Of a DNA stretch of 64,000 bases, positions 34,492-42,941 are shown one piece after another. The first letter of the stretch is position 1, and every line of letters begins with the position of its first letter. The DNA comes from an uncultured Verrucomicrobia subdivision 3 bacterium (lineage in GTDB: Bacteria > Verrucomicrobiota > Verrucomicrobiia > Limisphaerales > UBA11358). Under the pieces are notes generated by a model. That model was not told the origin of the DNA, did no database searches, and saw only the letters and a program-made list of their open reading frames with translations. The position numbers and the translations under genes were made by a program. The stretch covers positions 1 through 64,000 of the forward strand of contig CAIPKV010000070.1 of the NCBI GenBank assembly GCA_903865745.1. Direction: 5' to 3'.

Positions 34492-35525
34492 TTTGGCTCC
34501 CCCGCCGCGCGCCGCTGTAGTTCATGTTCTAGAAACACATCTTCCGGTGCCGTCCGCCACGCTGTAAGCCAGAGGTCACCGAGCAACTGGCCGCTCTTCA
34601 CCAACTGACCCTCCAGAAATGCGCGACCTTCCCAGCCCGCGTCGCCTTGATTAGACAGTTTACCTGCCTTTTCAAGCTGGTAAAGCGGCTCCACGAGGTG
34701 GTTGGCGGCTACAATGAAATTCACGGATTCATAAAAAACCCCATTGGAATTGTCCGCCGACGGGATTAGTTCCGCTGGATGAATTTTGGTGGCAAGTTGT
34801 TTCTCGTCAATGCCGCCGGTCTTGCGAAAGAAACCGCCGTCAATCCATGCATGGAACCCCGATGAGGTCGTATAATTGTTTGGATTCTCACCCACCCAAC
34901 CGTGGTGATGAATGGTCGTATGCAGAGGCTGGCTGGCGTCGCCGACATAATGCCCCATCACTCCCATTACATAAATGATGTCCTGCCTGACGTTTGCAAT
35001 CTCCGCAGGGGTGCCGCCGAATTTTTCCAGCGCAGCGAGCGTGGCGAAGCCGGACTGTAGTTTTTCGTAATTCTCCGTAATCGCCCACGGCAGAAAGCCG
35101 CTCAGCTCGCGTGTGTGATCCGTATCTCTTTCCGGGTCAATCGCCGGAAACCGTTCCGGATGCGCCGCGCGAGCACGCACTATATCCGCCACGAAATCGT
35201 ACCGTAGCGGCGGCAATGTCGCCGGCTTCAGGTCGTAAAGCTTGATGTCCTCCAAGTCAAGGTAATGGTCTGGTCCACTCGCGTGGCCGAGCGCGAGACC
35301 GGTGCCGTTTTTCAAGCTAGTCTCGTTGCGCCAGCGGTCCGGCTCGCCCCCGAGAAACTCGATGCGCGCACGTGCCTCCGGCGTAAGTGCGAACGCTGGA
35401 AAACTCGCCGGCAGCGAGGCTAGCGCCAGTTCGTTGACCGCGTGGTGGCCTTCGTAATCCCACGCGCCGGCTTTTACGGCGAACGCGCCCAGCAGGGCAA
35501 TTAGGGGAAAAGTCAGGCGGTTCAT
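34488..35525 (-). CDS. S1/P1 nuclease-like, zinc-dependent secreted hydrolase
   Basis: 345 residues with a signal peptide ending at AVKAGA; the mature N-terminal Trp22 is the usual zinc ligand. Further ligands are in WDYEGHHAVNELA (His), GHASGPDHYLDLED, IIYVMGVMGHYVGDASQPLHT (the H-x3-D ... H pattern) and TIHHHGWVGENPN, SGFHAWIDG. Such enzymes cut single-stranded nucleic acids or phosphodiesters in the periplasm; some relatives are phospholipase C. Substrate not decidable by eye. Confidence 0.82.
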   Translation of the reverse strand: MNRLTFPLIALLGAFAVKAGAWDYEGHHAVNELALASLPASFPAFALTPEARARIEFLGGEPDRWRNETSLKNGTGLALGHASGPDHYLDLEDIKLYDLKPATLPPLRYDFVADIVRARAAHPERFPAIDPERDTDHTRELSGFLPWAITENYEKLQSGFATLAALEKFGGTPAEIANVRQDIIYVMGVMGHYVGDASQPLHTTIHHHGWVGENPNNYTTSSGFHAWIDGGFFRKTGGIDEKQLATKIHPAELIPSADNSNGVFYESVNFIVAANHLVEPLYQLEKAGKLSNQGDAGWEGRAFLEGQLVKSGQLLGDLWLTAWRTAPEDVFLEHELQRRAAGEPK

Positions 35526-35628
35526 AATCTCAAGCTTCAGCGTAACGGAATTAATATCGGTTGCAAAATTGTTTCAGGTCGCAACAAATTCCGTGTTCCT
35601 CGCGCCCATCCGTGGTTTAATGCTGGGC

Positions 35629-36498
35629 ATGAAAATTATCACCGACGAACGCTGCACTGGCTACGCGCGCGTCGGCCACCCGGAAAAACCCCGGCGCATC
35701 GCCGCCACTGTCGCACGTCTGCATAGCCAGACGGATTTGCTGCTCAACTGGGTTGCTCCCAGCCAGAATGTTTCGGATGAAATCATCCTCCGCGCCCACG
35801 CACCTGAACTAATTGTGCGCCTTGAAGTGCCGGAAGATTTGGATGCTGACACACCGTTCTTTGAAAACATTTCCGGCCATGCCCGTGCTTCCGTCGCCGC
35901 TTCGCTGGACGCCTTGAAATATGCGCGCGCCGGGGAAACTGTCTTCAGCCTCATGCGCCCGCCCGGCCACCATGCCACCCGGAATAAATCGATGGGCTTT
36001 TGCTATTTCAACAATGCCGCCATCGCCGTACTGGAAGCCCGCGCCACCGGCGCTAAACGTGTCGCGGTCTTCGACTTCGATGTCCACCATGGCAATGGCA
36101 CTGAAGACATTTTACTCAATCAGCCCGGCGTGGAATTTTTTTCCGTGCATCAGAACTTTGCATTTCCCTCGGATACCGGCGCGGAAAACGCCGGCCACAA
36201 CTGCTTCAATTATCCTGTGTTCCCAAATGCCCCCCGCCTGATGTATCGCGCCAAGCTCGCCCACGCATTGGACGATCTGCGGAGCTACCGGCCCGACCTG
36301 ATTGCCGTGTCGGCCGGATTCGATGCCTACGTGAATGACCCGCTCGCGGATAGCCTACTGCTCGCGGAGGATTTCTACTGGCTCGGCCAGTCGTTGCGCA
36401 CGCTCGGCGTGCCGTTCTTCAGCCTGCTCGAAGGCGGTTACAGCGAAGATATGCCGGAACTCGTTCTGGCGTATCTCAAGGGTGTTGAGGGGAAATAA
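35629..36498 (+). CDS. Histone-deacetylase-family metal amidohydrolase
   Basis: 289 residues from MKIITDERCTGYARVGHPEK; an ATG 9 nt upstream (MLGMKI) is an alternative. Class II-like: RPPGHHATRNKSMGFCYFNN with His114-His115, VAVFDFDVHHGNGTEDIL with zinc ligands Asp151 and His153, AVSAGFDAYVNDPLA, and LLEGGYSEDMPEL. Bacterial members deacetylate acetylated polyamines or lysines; the substrate here is unknown. Confidence 0.92.
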   Translation: MKIITDERCTGYARVGHPEKPRRIAATVARLHSQTDLLLNWVAPSQNVSDEIILRAHAPELIVRLEVPEDLDADTPFFENISGHARASVAASLDALKYARAGETVFSLMRPPGHHATRNKSMGFCYFNNAAIAVLEARATGAKRVAVFDFDVHHGNGTEDILLNQPGVEFFSVHQNFAFPSDTGAENAGHNCFNYPVFPNAPRLMYRAKLAHALDDLRSYRPDLIAVSAGFDAYVNDPLADSLLLAEDFYWLGQSLRTLGVPFFSLLEGGYSEDMPELVLAYLKGVEGK

Positions 36499-36500
36499 AA

Positions 36501-36731
36501 ATGTTGCCTGACCCAACCAAGCCTCCAACGCCGCAGGAGTTCGCCGTGATTGCGGTTTTGCTTTGTATCTTGCCAATCGTCGCAGGCATCACTGGTTTTG
36601 CTTTCGCATTTATGTTGCCGCCGGAAAAACATGCACTGGCCTTGCAAATGGAACATTATTCCGGCTTTTCAATGGCTAGCGGAGTTTTAATTACTGTGGT
36701 TGTCTGGGTGTTGCGTAAATTCACCGAATAA
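36501..36731 (+). CDS. Small two-segment membrane protein
   Basis: 76 residues. Two hydrophobic helices: EFAVIAVLLCILPIVAGITG and GFSMASGVLITVVVWVLRKF. It starts 2 nt after the deacetylase-like gene and ends 5 nt before prmC, so it is probably co-transcribed. Not recognised by function. Confidence 0.7.
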   Translation: MLPDPTKPPTPQEFAVIAVLLCILPIVAGITGFAFAFMLPPEKHALALQMEHYSGFSMASGVLITVVVWVLRKFTE

Positions 36732-36736
36732 TTCGC

Positions 36737-37588
36737 ATGACCGTCCTCGAAGCGATTCAGAAGAGTACCGAGTTTCTCACTAAAAAAGGGGTTGAGTCGC
36801 CGCGCTTACAAACGGAACTCCTCCTCGCGCATCTGCTCAAGCTGCCGCGCATGAAATTGTATCTGAATTTCGAACGCGCGCTTTCACCAACCGAAACCAA
36901 CGCCTTACGCGAGTTCGTCAAACGTCGCGGCCAGCGCGAACCGCTCCAGCACATTACCGGCTCCACGTCATTTTGTGGTCATGAGATTGCCGTCAGCCGC
37001 CACGCACTCATCCCGCGCCCGGAAACCGAACTCCTCGCCGAACTCGGCTGGAAGTTTCTCGTCACTCGTCACTCGTCACTCGTCACTGCTTTGGATTTCG
37101 GCACCGGTACCGGCTGCATCGCCATTGCCATTGCGGCAAAATGCCCGGAGGCCAAAATCACTGCACTCGACATATCCTCCGAAACGCTGGCCTTGGCGAA
37201 ACTAAACGCCTTGCAAAACCAAGTCGCAGAGCAAATTGATTTTTTGTTGGGTAATGGTTTTGGTGCGCTGACGGCAGGAACACAATTCGATTTGATTGTG
37301 AGCAATCCGCCCTACATCGCCTCGGCCGAAATTGAGACGCTGGAGCCAGAGGTGAAAGATTTTGATCCGCGCGGCGCGCTGGATGGCGGCGCGGACGGAC
37401 TGGTCTTTTATCGGCGGCTGGCAGCGGAGGCCAAACCCTACCTGAAAGCGGACGGCAAAATCATGCTGGAATTCGGCGACGGCCAAGCGGACGCCATAAA
37501 AAGGATTTTTGAAAATGAAAAGTGGATTGTCGAAGCCGTGCAGGACGATTACAGTCAGCGCGCCCGAATTTTAATCGCTCACAAATAA
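36737..37588 (+). CDS. prmC: Release factor glutamine N5-methyltransferase
   Basis: 283 residues. N-terminal helical domain (LLAHLLKLPRMKLYLNFERA, REPLQHITGSTSFCGHEIAV), ALIPRPETELL, SAM loop LDFGTGTGCIAIAIA and catalytic SNPPYIASAE with NPPY at 190-193. It methylates the GGQ glutamine of RF1 and RF2. A tandem word at 37060-37088 adds LVTRHSSLVT (residues 108-117) just before the SAM-binding loop. murA begins 6 nt downstream. Confidence 0.95.
   Translation: MTVLEAIQKSTEFLTKKGVESPRLQTELLLAHLLKLPRMKLYLNFERALSPTETNALREFVKRRGQREPLQHITGSTSFCGHEIAVSRHALIPRPETELLAELGWKFLVTRHSSLVTALDFGTGTGCIAIAIAAKCPEAKITALDISSETLALAKLNALQNQVAEQIDFLLGNGFGALTAGTQFDLIVSNPPYIASAEIETLEPEVKDFDPRGALDGGADGLVFYRRLAAEAKPYLKADGKIMLEFGDGQADAIKRIFENEKWIVEAVQDDYSQRARILIAHK
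37060..37088. repeat. In-gene tandem word CGTCACT
   Basis: Four units of CGTCACT in frame; translated VTRHSSLVT. Confidence 0.88.
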
Positions 37589-37594
37589 TTTCAA

Positions 37595-38857
37595 ATGGAA
37601 AGTTTCTTGATCAAAGGCGGCGTGCCCTTGCACGGCGAAGTCACCATCAGCGGCAGCAAAAATGCCGCGCTCCCCATCCTCGCTGCGACGCTGCTGACGG
37701 ACGAGCCGTGCGTCATCCGCCGCGTGCCGGACTTGAGCGACACGCGGTTCATGGTGCAAATCCTCGAATCGCTCGGCGCCACGGCCAAGTTTGAAAACGG
37801 CACCGTCACCGTCCACGCCAAGAAGATCAAGGGCTACGCCGACTACGAACTCGTCCGTAAAATGCGCGGCTCCATCTGCATTGTCGGACCGCTGCTGGCG
37901 CGGCTGCGGAAGGCGCGGATTTCCCTACCCGGCGGCTGCATCATCGGCGCGCGACCAATCAACCTGCATCTAAAAGGTTTTGCCTCCCTTGGTGCGAAAA
38001 TTAAAATCGAAGGTGGTTATGTGGATGCAGCGGCGAAAAAAATCATCGGCGCGACGATGTTCCTCGGTGGTCGCGCCGGCCCCACGGTGCTGGGCACGGC
38101 GAACGTGATGATGGCCGCGACGCTGGCGGACGGCGTGACGGTCATCGAAAGTGCGGCGTGCGAGCCGGAGGTCGTGGACCTTGCCAATTTCTTGAATGCG
38201 ATGGGCGCACAAATCGTTGGCGCGGGCAGCCCAACCATCACCATCACCGGCGTTAAGAAATTGCACGGCGCGGAGCATGAGGTGATTCCTGACCGCATCG
38301 AGGCGGCGACGTTTCTCATTGCCGCCGGCGCAACGAATGGCGAAGTGACCTTGAAAGGCGCGCGCGCTGACCATCTGCGCGCGGTGATTGATAAATTGAA
38401 CGAAGCGGGCGTTTCCGTCGAGCGCAGCGGCACGAATCTGGTGGCGCGGCGGAATGGAAAACTGAAGGCGACGGACATCACGACGCTGCCGTATTCCGGT
38501 TTTCCGACGGATGTGCAGGCGCAGATGATGTCGCTGCTGGCGCTCGCACCGGGCATCAGCATCATCACGGAGCGGATTTTTGAATCGCGCTTCATGCACG
38601 TCAGCGAGTTGGCGCGGCTGGGTGCCGACATCGAGATTGAGGGACCGAGCGCGATTGTAAAGGGCGGCCGGCCGTTGAGCGGAGCGCCGGTGATGGCGAG
38701 CGATTTGCGTGCGAGCGCGGCGCTGGTCATCGCGGGGCTGTCGGCGAAGGGGGCGACGCAGGTGAACCGCATCTACCATCTGGACCGCGGCTACGAGCAG
38801 ATGGACGCGAAGCTGCGAAAGCTCGGCGCAAGGATTCAGCGCGTAGAAGAAAAATGA
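37595..38857 (+). CDS. murA: UDP-N-acetylglucosamine 1-carboxyvinyltransferase
   Basis: 420 residues. GEVTISGSKNAALPILAATL at the N-terminus with the UDP-GlcNAc-binding Lys-Asn, the active-site loop LPGGCIIGARPINLHL with Cys115 (the residue attacked by fosfomycin) present, then TVLGTANVMMAATLADG, LNAMGAQIVGAGSPTITITG and FPTDVQAQMMSLLALAPG. It starts peptidoglycan precursor synthesis in the cytoplasm. Cys115 predicts fosfomycin sensitivity of this target. Confidence 0.96.
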   Translation: MESFLIKGGVPLHGEVTISGSKNAALPILAATLLTDEPCVIRRVPDLSDTRFMVQILESLGATAKFENGTVTVHAKKIKGYADYELVRKMRGSICIVGPLLARLRKARISLPGGCIIGARPINLHLKGFASLGAKIKIEGGYVDAAAKKIIGATMFLGGRAGPTVLGTANVMMAATLADGVTVIESAACEPEVVDLANFLNAMGAQIVGAGSPTITITGVKKLHGAEHEVIPDRIEAATFLIAAGATNGEVTLKGARADHLRAVIDKLNEAGVSVERSGTNLVARRNGKLKATDITTLPYSGFPTDVQAQMMSLLALAPGISIITERIFESRFMHVSELARLGADIEIEGPSAIVKGGRPLSGAPVMASDLRASAALVIAGLSAKGATQVNRIYHLDRGYEQMDAKLRKLGARIQRVEEK

Positions 38858-39266
38858 ATCAGAGTTAACCCAGCGCATCTAGCCGGATGCAGGCAGTGGC
38901 CGCAATCCACCACGGGCTGGCTGGGCAAAGGGAGATAGGCCTTGGGCACTTCATGCAGCCGGCCGCGCCACTGCACCGCCAGCCCCTGCCTACGCAACTT
39001 GGCGATATGCTTGAAGGCAGCTGTCGTAGCTGCACCCATTCACTTGGGCTATCTCATCGATGGGCGCGGTTCGCAGTCCTCAAGGCACGAAGCATTTTCT
39101 AGCGGTTGGGATGGCTAAGGGCGCTGGCAAGCTGGCATTGGGAGCGGGCGGCGGCGGAATTGTTTTGTCCTCCCCAATGCAGGGTCAGTGACTAGTGGCA
39201 GGTAATGAGGCCGCTGGTGCGGAGACTCTTCACTTGCCACCCGTCACTGACCATCAAGCTTCGGCT
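38858..39266. other. Gene-free region with an inverted repeat
   Basis: Nothing recognisable as a gene. A 67-codon reverse frame (38836-39039) has no family match I know and overlaps the murA stop. 39183-39210 and 39225-39252 are inverted copies (GGTCAGTGACTAGTGGCAGG versus GGTCAGTGACGGGTGGCAAG on the other strand), forming a 27-bp imperfect stem with a short loop. Confidence 0.5.
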
Positions 39267-39608
39267 TCATGCGGCGATGATCTCGCGGCTGCTGGCGTAG
39301 ATGCGCGCCTGCCGGGCGGCTTGGCGGACGGCGGTGCGGCTCTTTTCCTCGAACAGCGCGGGAAACACGAGCAGCGGGTAGAACGTGACCCACGCCAGCG
39401 CAGCCGCGTCGTTGGCGGCACGCCGCAGCGGGGCATTCAGTTCGGGTCGCTCAGCCTCGTCGAGGGTCTCGGCAAGTAAACGGCGCTTGAGCCGCTCGAA
39501 TTCGCTTTCGAGGTTGGCCCGGAACGGCGCGCTCGTCGCCGTCGGCAGCGTGAAACGCGTTTCCGGCGCGAACCTGGTGGCTACTTTTGTCTTATTGTTG
39601 TTGTTCAT
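39267..39608 (-). CDS. Verrucomicrobia-type hypothetical protein
   Basis: 113 residues from MNNNNKTKVATRFAPETRFT; the ATG at 39662 would run through the terminator at 39631 and is rejected. The block NAPLRRAANDAAALAWVTFY, PLLVFPALFEEKSRTAVRQA is of a type I associate with small proteins of this phylum; function unknown. Mostly helical, Arg/Ala-rich, no signal peptide. Confidence 0.65.
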   Translation of the reverse strand: MNNNNKTKVATRFAPETRFTLPTATSAPFRANLESEFERLKRRLLAETLDEAERPELNAPLRRAANDAAALAWVTFYPLLVFPALFEEKSRTAVRQAARQARIYASSREIIAA

Positions 39609-39630
39609 ATTTTTCTTTTGTTGGTTGGTT

Positions 39631-39673
39631 AAAAAACACAAAACCCGCGACTGCCTAGGCAATCGCGGGTTTT
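39631..39673 (-). terminator. Strong Rho-independent terminator
   Basis: A 16-bp stem AAAACCCGCGAttGCC/GGCagTCGCGGGTTTT with a 2-nt loop, followed on the reverse strand by GTGTTTTTTAA. It ends the transcript of the 36-codon gene at 39693-39803. Confidence 0.88.
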
Positions 39674-39692
39674 GAAAAATTGTTTTAGCGAA

Positions 39693-39803
39693 TCAAGATT
39701 TCGTCACCACGATGCCCAAAGGACAGGAGTAGCGCTGCCAAATGGCTAGAGAGCCATTGACCGGCGCGTGGGTCTTCATCAGGTTAGTGAACGTGGTGTT
39801 CAT
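39693..39803 (-). CDS. Short gene encoding a 36-residue peptide
   Basis: The reverse strand from ATG 39803 reads MNTTFTNLMKTHAPVNGSLA, IWQRYSCPLGIVVTKS and stops at 39693. It is followed 20 bp later by a strong terminator, so it has its own transcription unit. The composition (Trp, Cys, Pro-Leu-Gly) is not random-like, and there is no competing gene. No family known to me. No clear ribosome-binding site. Could be a leader or a small regulatory peptide. Confidence 0.5.
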   Translation of the reverse strand: MNTTFTNLMKTHAPVNGSLAIWQRYSCPLGIVVTKS

Positions 39804-39895
39804 TTAGTACGGGGTCAAAATAGCAGTTTACGGCATTTTGTCAAATTTTCCCCCCTTGTCGAAATTGACGGGCATGGTAGCTTGGACTCACTTAC

Positions 39896-40900
39896 ATGAG
39901 CGACCGACCACTCAAAATGGTGACTTGTCCGGGCTGCGACGCCAAGACGTTCATCCCCGGCGACCTGCCGCCGCTGGCCTCTGAGCCATGCAAAAAATGC
40001 GGGCACGCCATCATGATGCCGATGCAGCTGAGGCAGTTCGAGCTGCGCAGCAAGATTGCCTCCGGCGGGATGGGCACGGTCTATCGCGCCTGGGACATCA
40101 CACTGGAACGACTCGTGGCCGTGAAGCTCATGAAGAATGAGCTTCTGGATGATCCGAAGATGCTCGAAAGTTTCTATCTCGAAGCCCGCGCTTGCGCGAA
40201 GTTGAACCACACGAACATCATTCACATTTATACGTTCGATGAATGGGAGGGGCAGCGCTATCTCGTGATGGAAATCGCGGACCAGGGCAGCCTCGACGCG
40301 CGCATCGAGAAGCTGCGGCTCCTGCCGGAATTGCAGGTGCTGGATATCGGCATCAAGATTGCCTCAGCCCTGGACATGGCGTTGAAATACGATTTGCTGC
40401 ACTGCGATATCAAGCCGGGGAATATTCTGTTCAATGCTGACCATGAGCCGAAGCTGGTGGATTTCGGCCTTGCGCGCAAGACGGATGCAGAAGCGGAAGG
40501 CACGGAGTTTACTCGCGGCACGCCGTATTATGTCGCGCCGGAAAAAATCAAGCGTGAGCCGGAAACTTTTCTTTCGGACATGTACAGCCTTGGTGCGACG
40601 CTGTATCACGCCGTCACCGGCCATGTGCCATTCGATGCGCCAACGGTGGAGGAAGTCGTCGTCGCGCAGGTGCAGACGCCGCTGACGCCGCCGAACTTGG
40701 TCGTACCAGAGATTTCGCAGGCAACCAGCGACGCATTGGGACAGGCGCTGGCGAAAAACCCGGCCGAACGCTTCTTGAGCTATGATGAATTCATCATGGC
40801 CCTCACACGCGCACGCAGCGAACTTCTCGTCAGCCAATATTCCGCCCCGGAAGCCGCGCAACAACCTAAGCGGATGACGAGCTGGTGGCGTAAAAAATAA
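39896..40900 (+). CDS. Hanks-type Ser/Thr protein kinase with N-terminal zinc ribbon
   Basis: 334 residues, no transmembrane segment. Zinc-ribbon-like CPGC at 11-14 and CKKC at 32-35, then the kinase domain: ASGGMGTVYRAW glycine loop, VAVKLM with Lys77, Glu96, LLHCDIKPGNIL with Asp171, VDFGLARK with Asp189, and GTPYYVAPEKI. The usual HRD is HCD, a non-RD kinase not expected to need activation-loop phosphorylation. Soluble, so its signal probably arrives through a partner; targets unknown. Confidence 0.93.
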   Translation: MSDRPLKMVTCPGCDAKTFIPGDLPPLASEPCKKCGHAIMMPMQLRQFELRSKIASGGMGTVYRAWDITLERLVAVKLMKNELLDDPKMLESFYLEARACAKLNHTNIIHIYTFDEWEGQRYLVMEIADQGSLDARIEKLRLLPELQVLDIGIKIASALDMALKYDLLHCDIKPGNILFNADHEPKLVDFGLARKTDAEAEGTEFTRGTPYYVAPEKIKREPETFLSDMYSLGATLYHAVTGHVPFDAPTVEEVVVAQVQTPLTPPNLVVPEISQATSDALGQALAKNPAERFLSYDEFIMALTRARSELLVSQYSAPEAAQQPKRMTSWWRKK

Positions 40901-40932
40901 AAAAAGGCGGACGTTGCCGTCCGCCTTTTGTT
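40896..40932. terminator. Bidirectional terminator between convergent genes
   Basis: AAAAAAAGGCGGACG-TTGC-CGTCCGCCTTTTG: an 11-bp stem with A and T runs on both sides, serving the kinase gene and the gene at 40950. Confidence 0.88.
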
Positions 40933-40949
40933 AAGAATTTTCGACCGAA

Positions 40950-41312
40950 TTACTGTTGGGGCTGGGTTTTCTTCTTACCTGAGTGAAACACTGTGGCGTT
41001 CAGCTTATCACCATCTTTCTTGTAAGCACCACCAACTGAATCGCCCACGGTAAAATCAGCCAACGTGGCGGGCTGACCATTCTTGGTGATCTTGGTTTCC
41101 GAGGTGATGGTGTAGGTCTGGGTACCGACCGTCACCGTCGAGGCGGTGGCGTCAATAGCAGCAATTTTACCATGGAACGGCAGACCGTGTTTCTTGTGAG
41201 CAGGCGCAGTGGCGGCGGAGGAATTGGTGGCCGTGTCCTGTGCGCGAGTGATGGCGGGTACGGCCAGCAGGGCCGCAGCCGTGATGGCGATTAATGCGAT
41301 GTTCTTTTTCAT
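40950..41312 (-). CDS. Exported DUF5666-like beta-barrel protein
   Basis: 120 residues from MKKNIALIAITAAALLAVPA; signal peptide cleaved near ITRAQD. The body (HGKIAAIDATASTVTVGTQT, YTITSETKITKNGQPATLAD, FTVGDSVGGAYKKDGDKLNA) looks like a small OB-type DUF5666 domain, common in periplasmic proteins. Function unknown. The start at 41399 would overlap the lptE gene and is rejected. Confidence 0.75.
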   Translation of the reverse strand: MKKNIALIAITAAALLAVPAITRAQDTATNSSAATAPAHKKHGLPFHGKIAAIDATASTVTVGTQTYTITSETKITKNGQPATLADFTVGDSVGGAYKKDGDKLNATVFHSGKKKTQPQQ

Positions 41313-41388
41313 TATAAGTTGTTGTTTTATTGTTAGTGTACTGTCCGCTAATACAGACCGACGAACCGCACGAAAGGTTTCAAAAAAA

Positions 41389-41901
41389 TTACCAGGCACC
41401 TTCTGTCAGCAGTTCGGTGATATTCTGCGCCAGGTCGGCAGCCAATAGCGGCTGCGCCTGCCGCTCGGAACTGGCGAAGTCAGGCCCCACGTTGACGAGC
41501 GTTTGACCTTTCACATTGCGGTCTAAAATAAGTTTACCAGAAACGCGCTCCCGAATAGTGACATGAACCGTGATGCTGACGTGATAATTCTGAGTGGTTA
41601 CTGCGTCACGGTTCAAATAGCCCAACCCGTCGCGTTCGTAACTGCGGATAACGCCGCTGATGACCAAATCGCCTGGCTCGCTGGTCGCCAGCCGATAGGT
41701 GGCGTCCACCTGCAGGCGCTCGCGCAATGCCTGCGTAACGGAGTCGCCCAGGCGCGGCTGGAGGGTTTGATTATTGAATGGCATTACCTGCACGGTTTTT
41801 TCGCCGGCCAAGTCGCCGTTAACGGAACCAAGATGGTAGCCAGCGCAACCGGTAAAAAGATTCGCCGCTAAGACGGCAAGGAGAAAATTTAACGCGCGCA
41901 T
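41389..41901 (-). CDS. lptE: LPS-assembly lipoprotein LptE
   Basis: 170 residues. Lipobox LFTGC with Cys19; GYHLG, VQVMPFNNQTLQPRLGDSVT, QALRERLQVDATYRLATSEP and DLVISGVIRSYERD match LptE. It plugs LptD in the outer membrane and delivers lipopolysaccharide. It implies an LPS-bearing Gram-negative cell. It follows bamD with 6 nt between them, so the two outer-membrane assembly genes are co-transcribed. Confidence 0.9.
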   Translation of the reverse strand: MRALNFLLAVLAANLFTGCAGYHLGSVNGDLAGEKTVQVMPFNNQTLQPRLGDSVTQALRERLQVDATYRLATSEPGDLVISGVIRSYERDGLGYLNRDAVTTQNYHVSITVHVTIRERVSGKLILDRNVKGQTLVNVGPDFASSERQAQPLLAADLAQNITELLTEGAW

Positions 41902-41907
41902 GGCGAC

Positions 41908-42897
41908 CTACTTTTGTGGTGCAGCCGAGAGTCGCGGTTTCAAAACCTCAATCCGCTGGCGAGCCTGCACGGCCAACGGTGAATTAGCATCGAGCTGTAG
42001 TACATCGTTATAATAGATGATTGCGCCCGCCCACTTATGGTTACTCTCGTAAAACTGGGCGATTTCAAAACTACCCCGCACCTGCTCAGCTTTAAGCTTG
42101 GCGACGGCGTTTTGGGCATTAGACACACGTCGGTCATCGGGGAAAACCACCATGAAATCAGTGTACGCAGCGATGGCCTGCGCAGCTGCACTCTGGTCGT
42201 ACTCAGCGGTATCGGCCTGTTTTTCCCAAGCTACACCGGCGCGATACATAGCATCGGCGGCGATAAGGGGCTGTCCGTTATACCGATCAGCGGCAGTGTT
42301 ATAGGCCTTGACGGCGTCCGCATAATTTTTTTCCTTCTCGTGGGCCGCACCTATGTTTAGTTGCGCGTGCGGGGCAACTTCGCTATAAGGCCCATTAGCC
42401 ACAATTTTGTCATAAAGTTTCGCCGTCTCGTCCATCGAAGAATAAAGCGGAATGGTATTCCACAGCCTGAAAAACTCACCGTTTAGGAAACGTCCAGCAA
42501 TGGCAAACTGGCGCCACAAAACCTCGTTGTATTGTCCGCTCTTGGGATATTTCTCAATGATTTTTTGGTAGGACTTGAAAGCCGCCTCGTCCTTTCCGTC
42601 CATTTCCTGACAGCGACCGATGAGGTAGGCAGCTCGGGGGGCATAATCTGAAAGGGGCCACACGCGCATGACCCGATAGGCCGCACGAAGGGTCGTAGAG
42701 TAATTTTTTGCCGCGAATGCGTCCTCGGCCACCTGCAGCTGGTCCTTAGCGCGGGTACGCTGCCATTTAGCCGTCTCGCCGTAAGGTTCATAATACCACC
42801 CCTCGCCGGGAACATACATCAGCGGTGCCGGGGAATGCATCGGCAGCAGCACAACCACTGCGACGATCAAAAACCAGAAGCGAGACCAGCGATTCAT
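41908..42897 (-). CDS. bamD: Outer-membrane assembly factor BamD
   Basis: 329 residues from MNRWSRFWFLIVAVVVLLPM, chosen over an upstream ATG because the signal segment starts here. TPR-like helical repeats: AAKNYSTTLRAAYRVMRVWP, FKSYQKIIEKYPKSGQYNEV, YADAVKAYNTAADRYNGQPL, and AIAAYTDFMVVFPDDRRV. No lipobox cysteine is visible in the signal segment, unlike E. coli BamD. Works with BamA in beta-barrel insertion. Confidence 0.82.
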   Translation of the reverse strand: MNRWSRFWFLIVAVVVLLPMHSPAPLMYVPGEGWYYEPYGETAKWQRTRAKDQLQVAEDAFAAKNYSTTLRAAYRVMRVWPLSDYAPRAAYLIGRCQEMDGKDEAAFKSYQKIIEKYPKSGQYNEVLWRQFAIAGRFLNGEFFRLWNTIPLYSSMDETAKLYDKIVANGPYSEVAPHAQLNIGAAHEKEKNYADAVKAYNTAADRYNGQPLIAADAMYRAGVAWEKQADTAEYDQSAAAQAIAAYTDFMVVFPDDRRVSNAQNAVAKLKAEQVRGSFEIAQFYESNHKWAGAIIYYNDVLQLDANSPLAVQARQRIEVLKPRLSAAPQK

Positions 42898-42941
42898 TTG
42901 TTCAGAACGGTAACGGCCAATTTCCACCAAGTCAAAGCCAT

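Noticed and set aside
38836-39039. 67-codon reverse frame after murA
   Set aside because: No recognisable family, overlaps the murA stop; kept only as a gene-free region.
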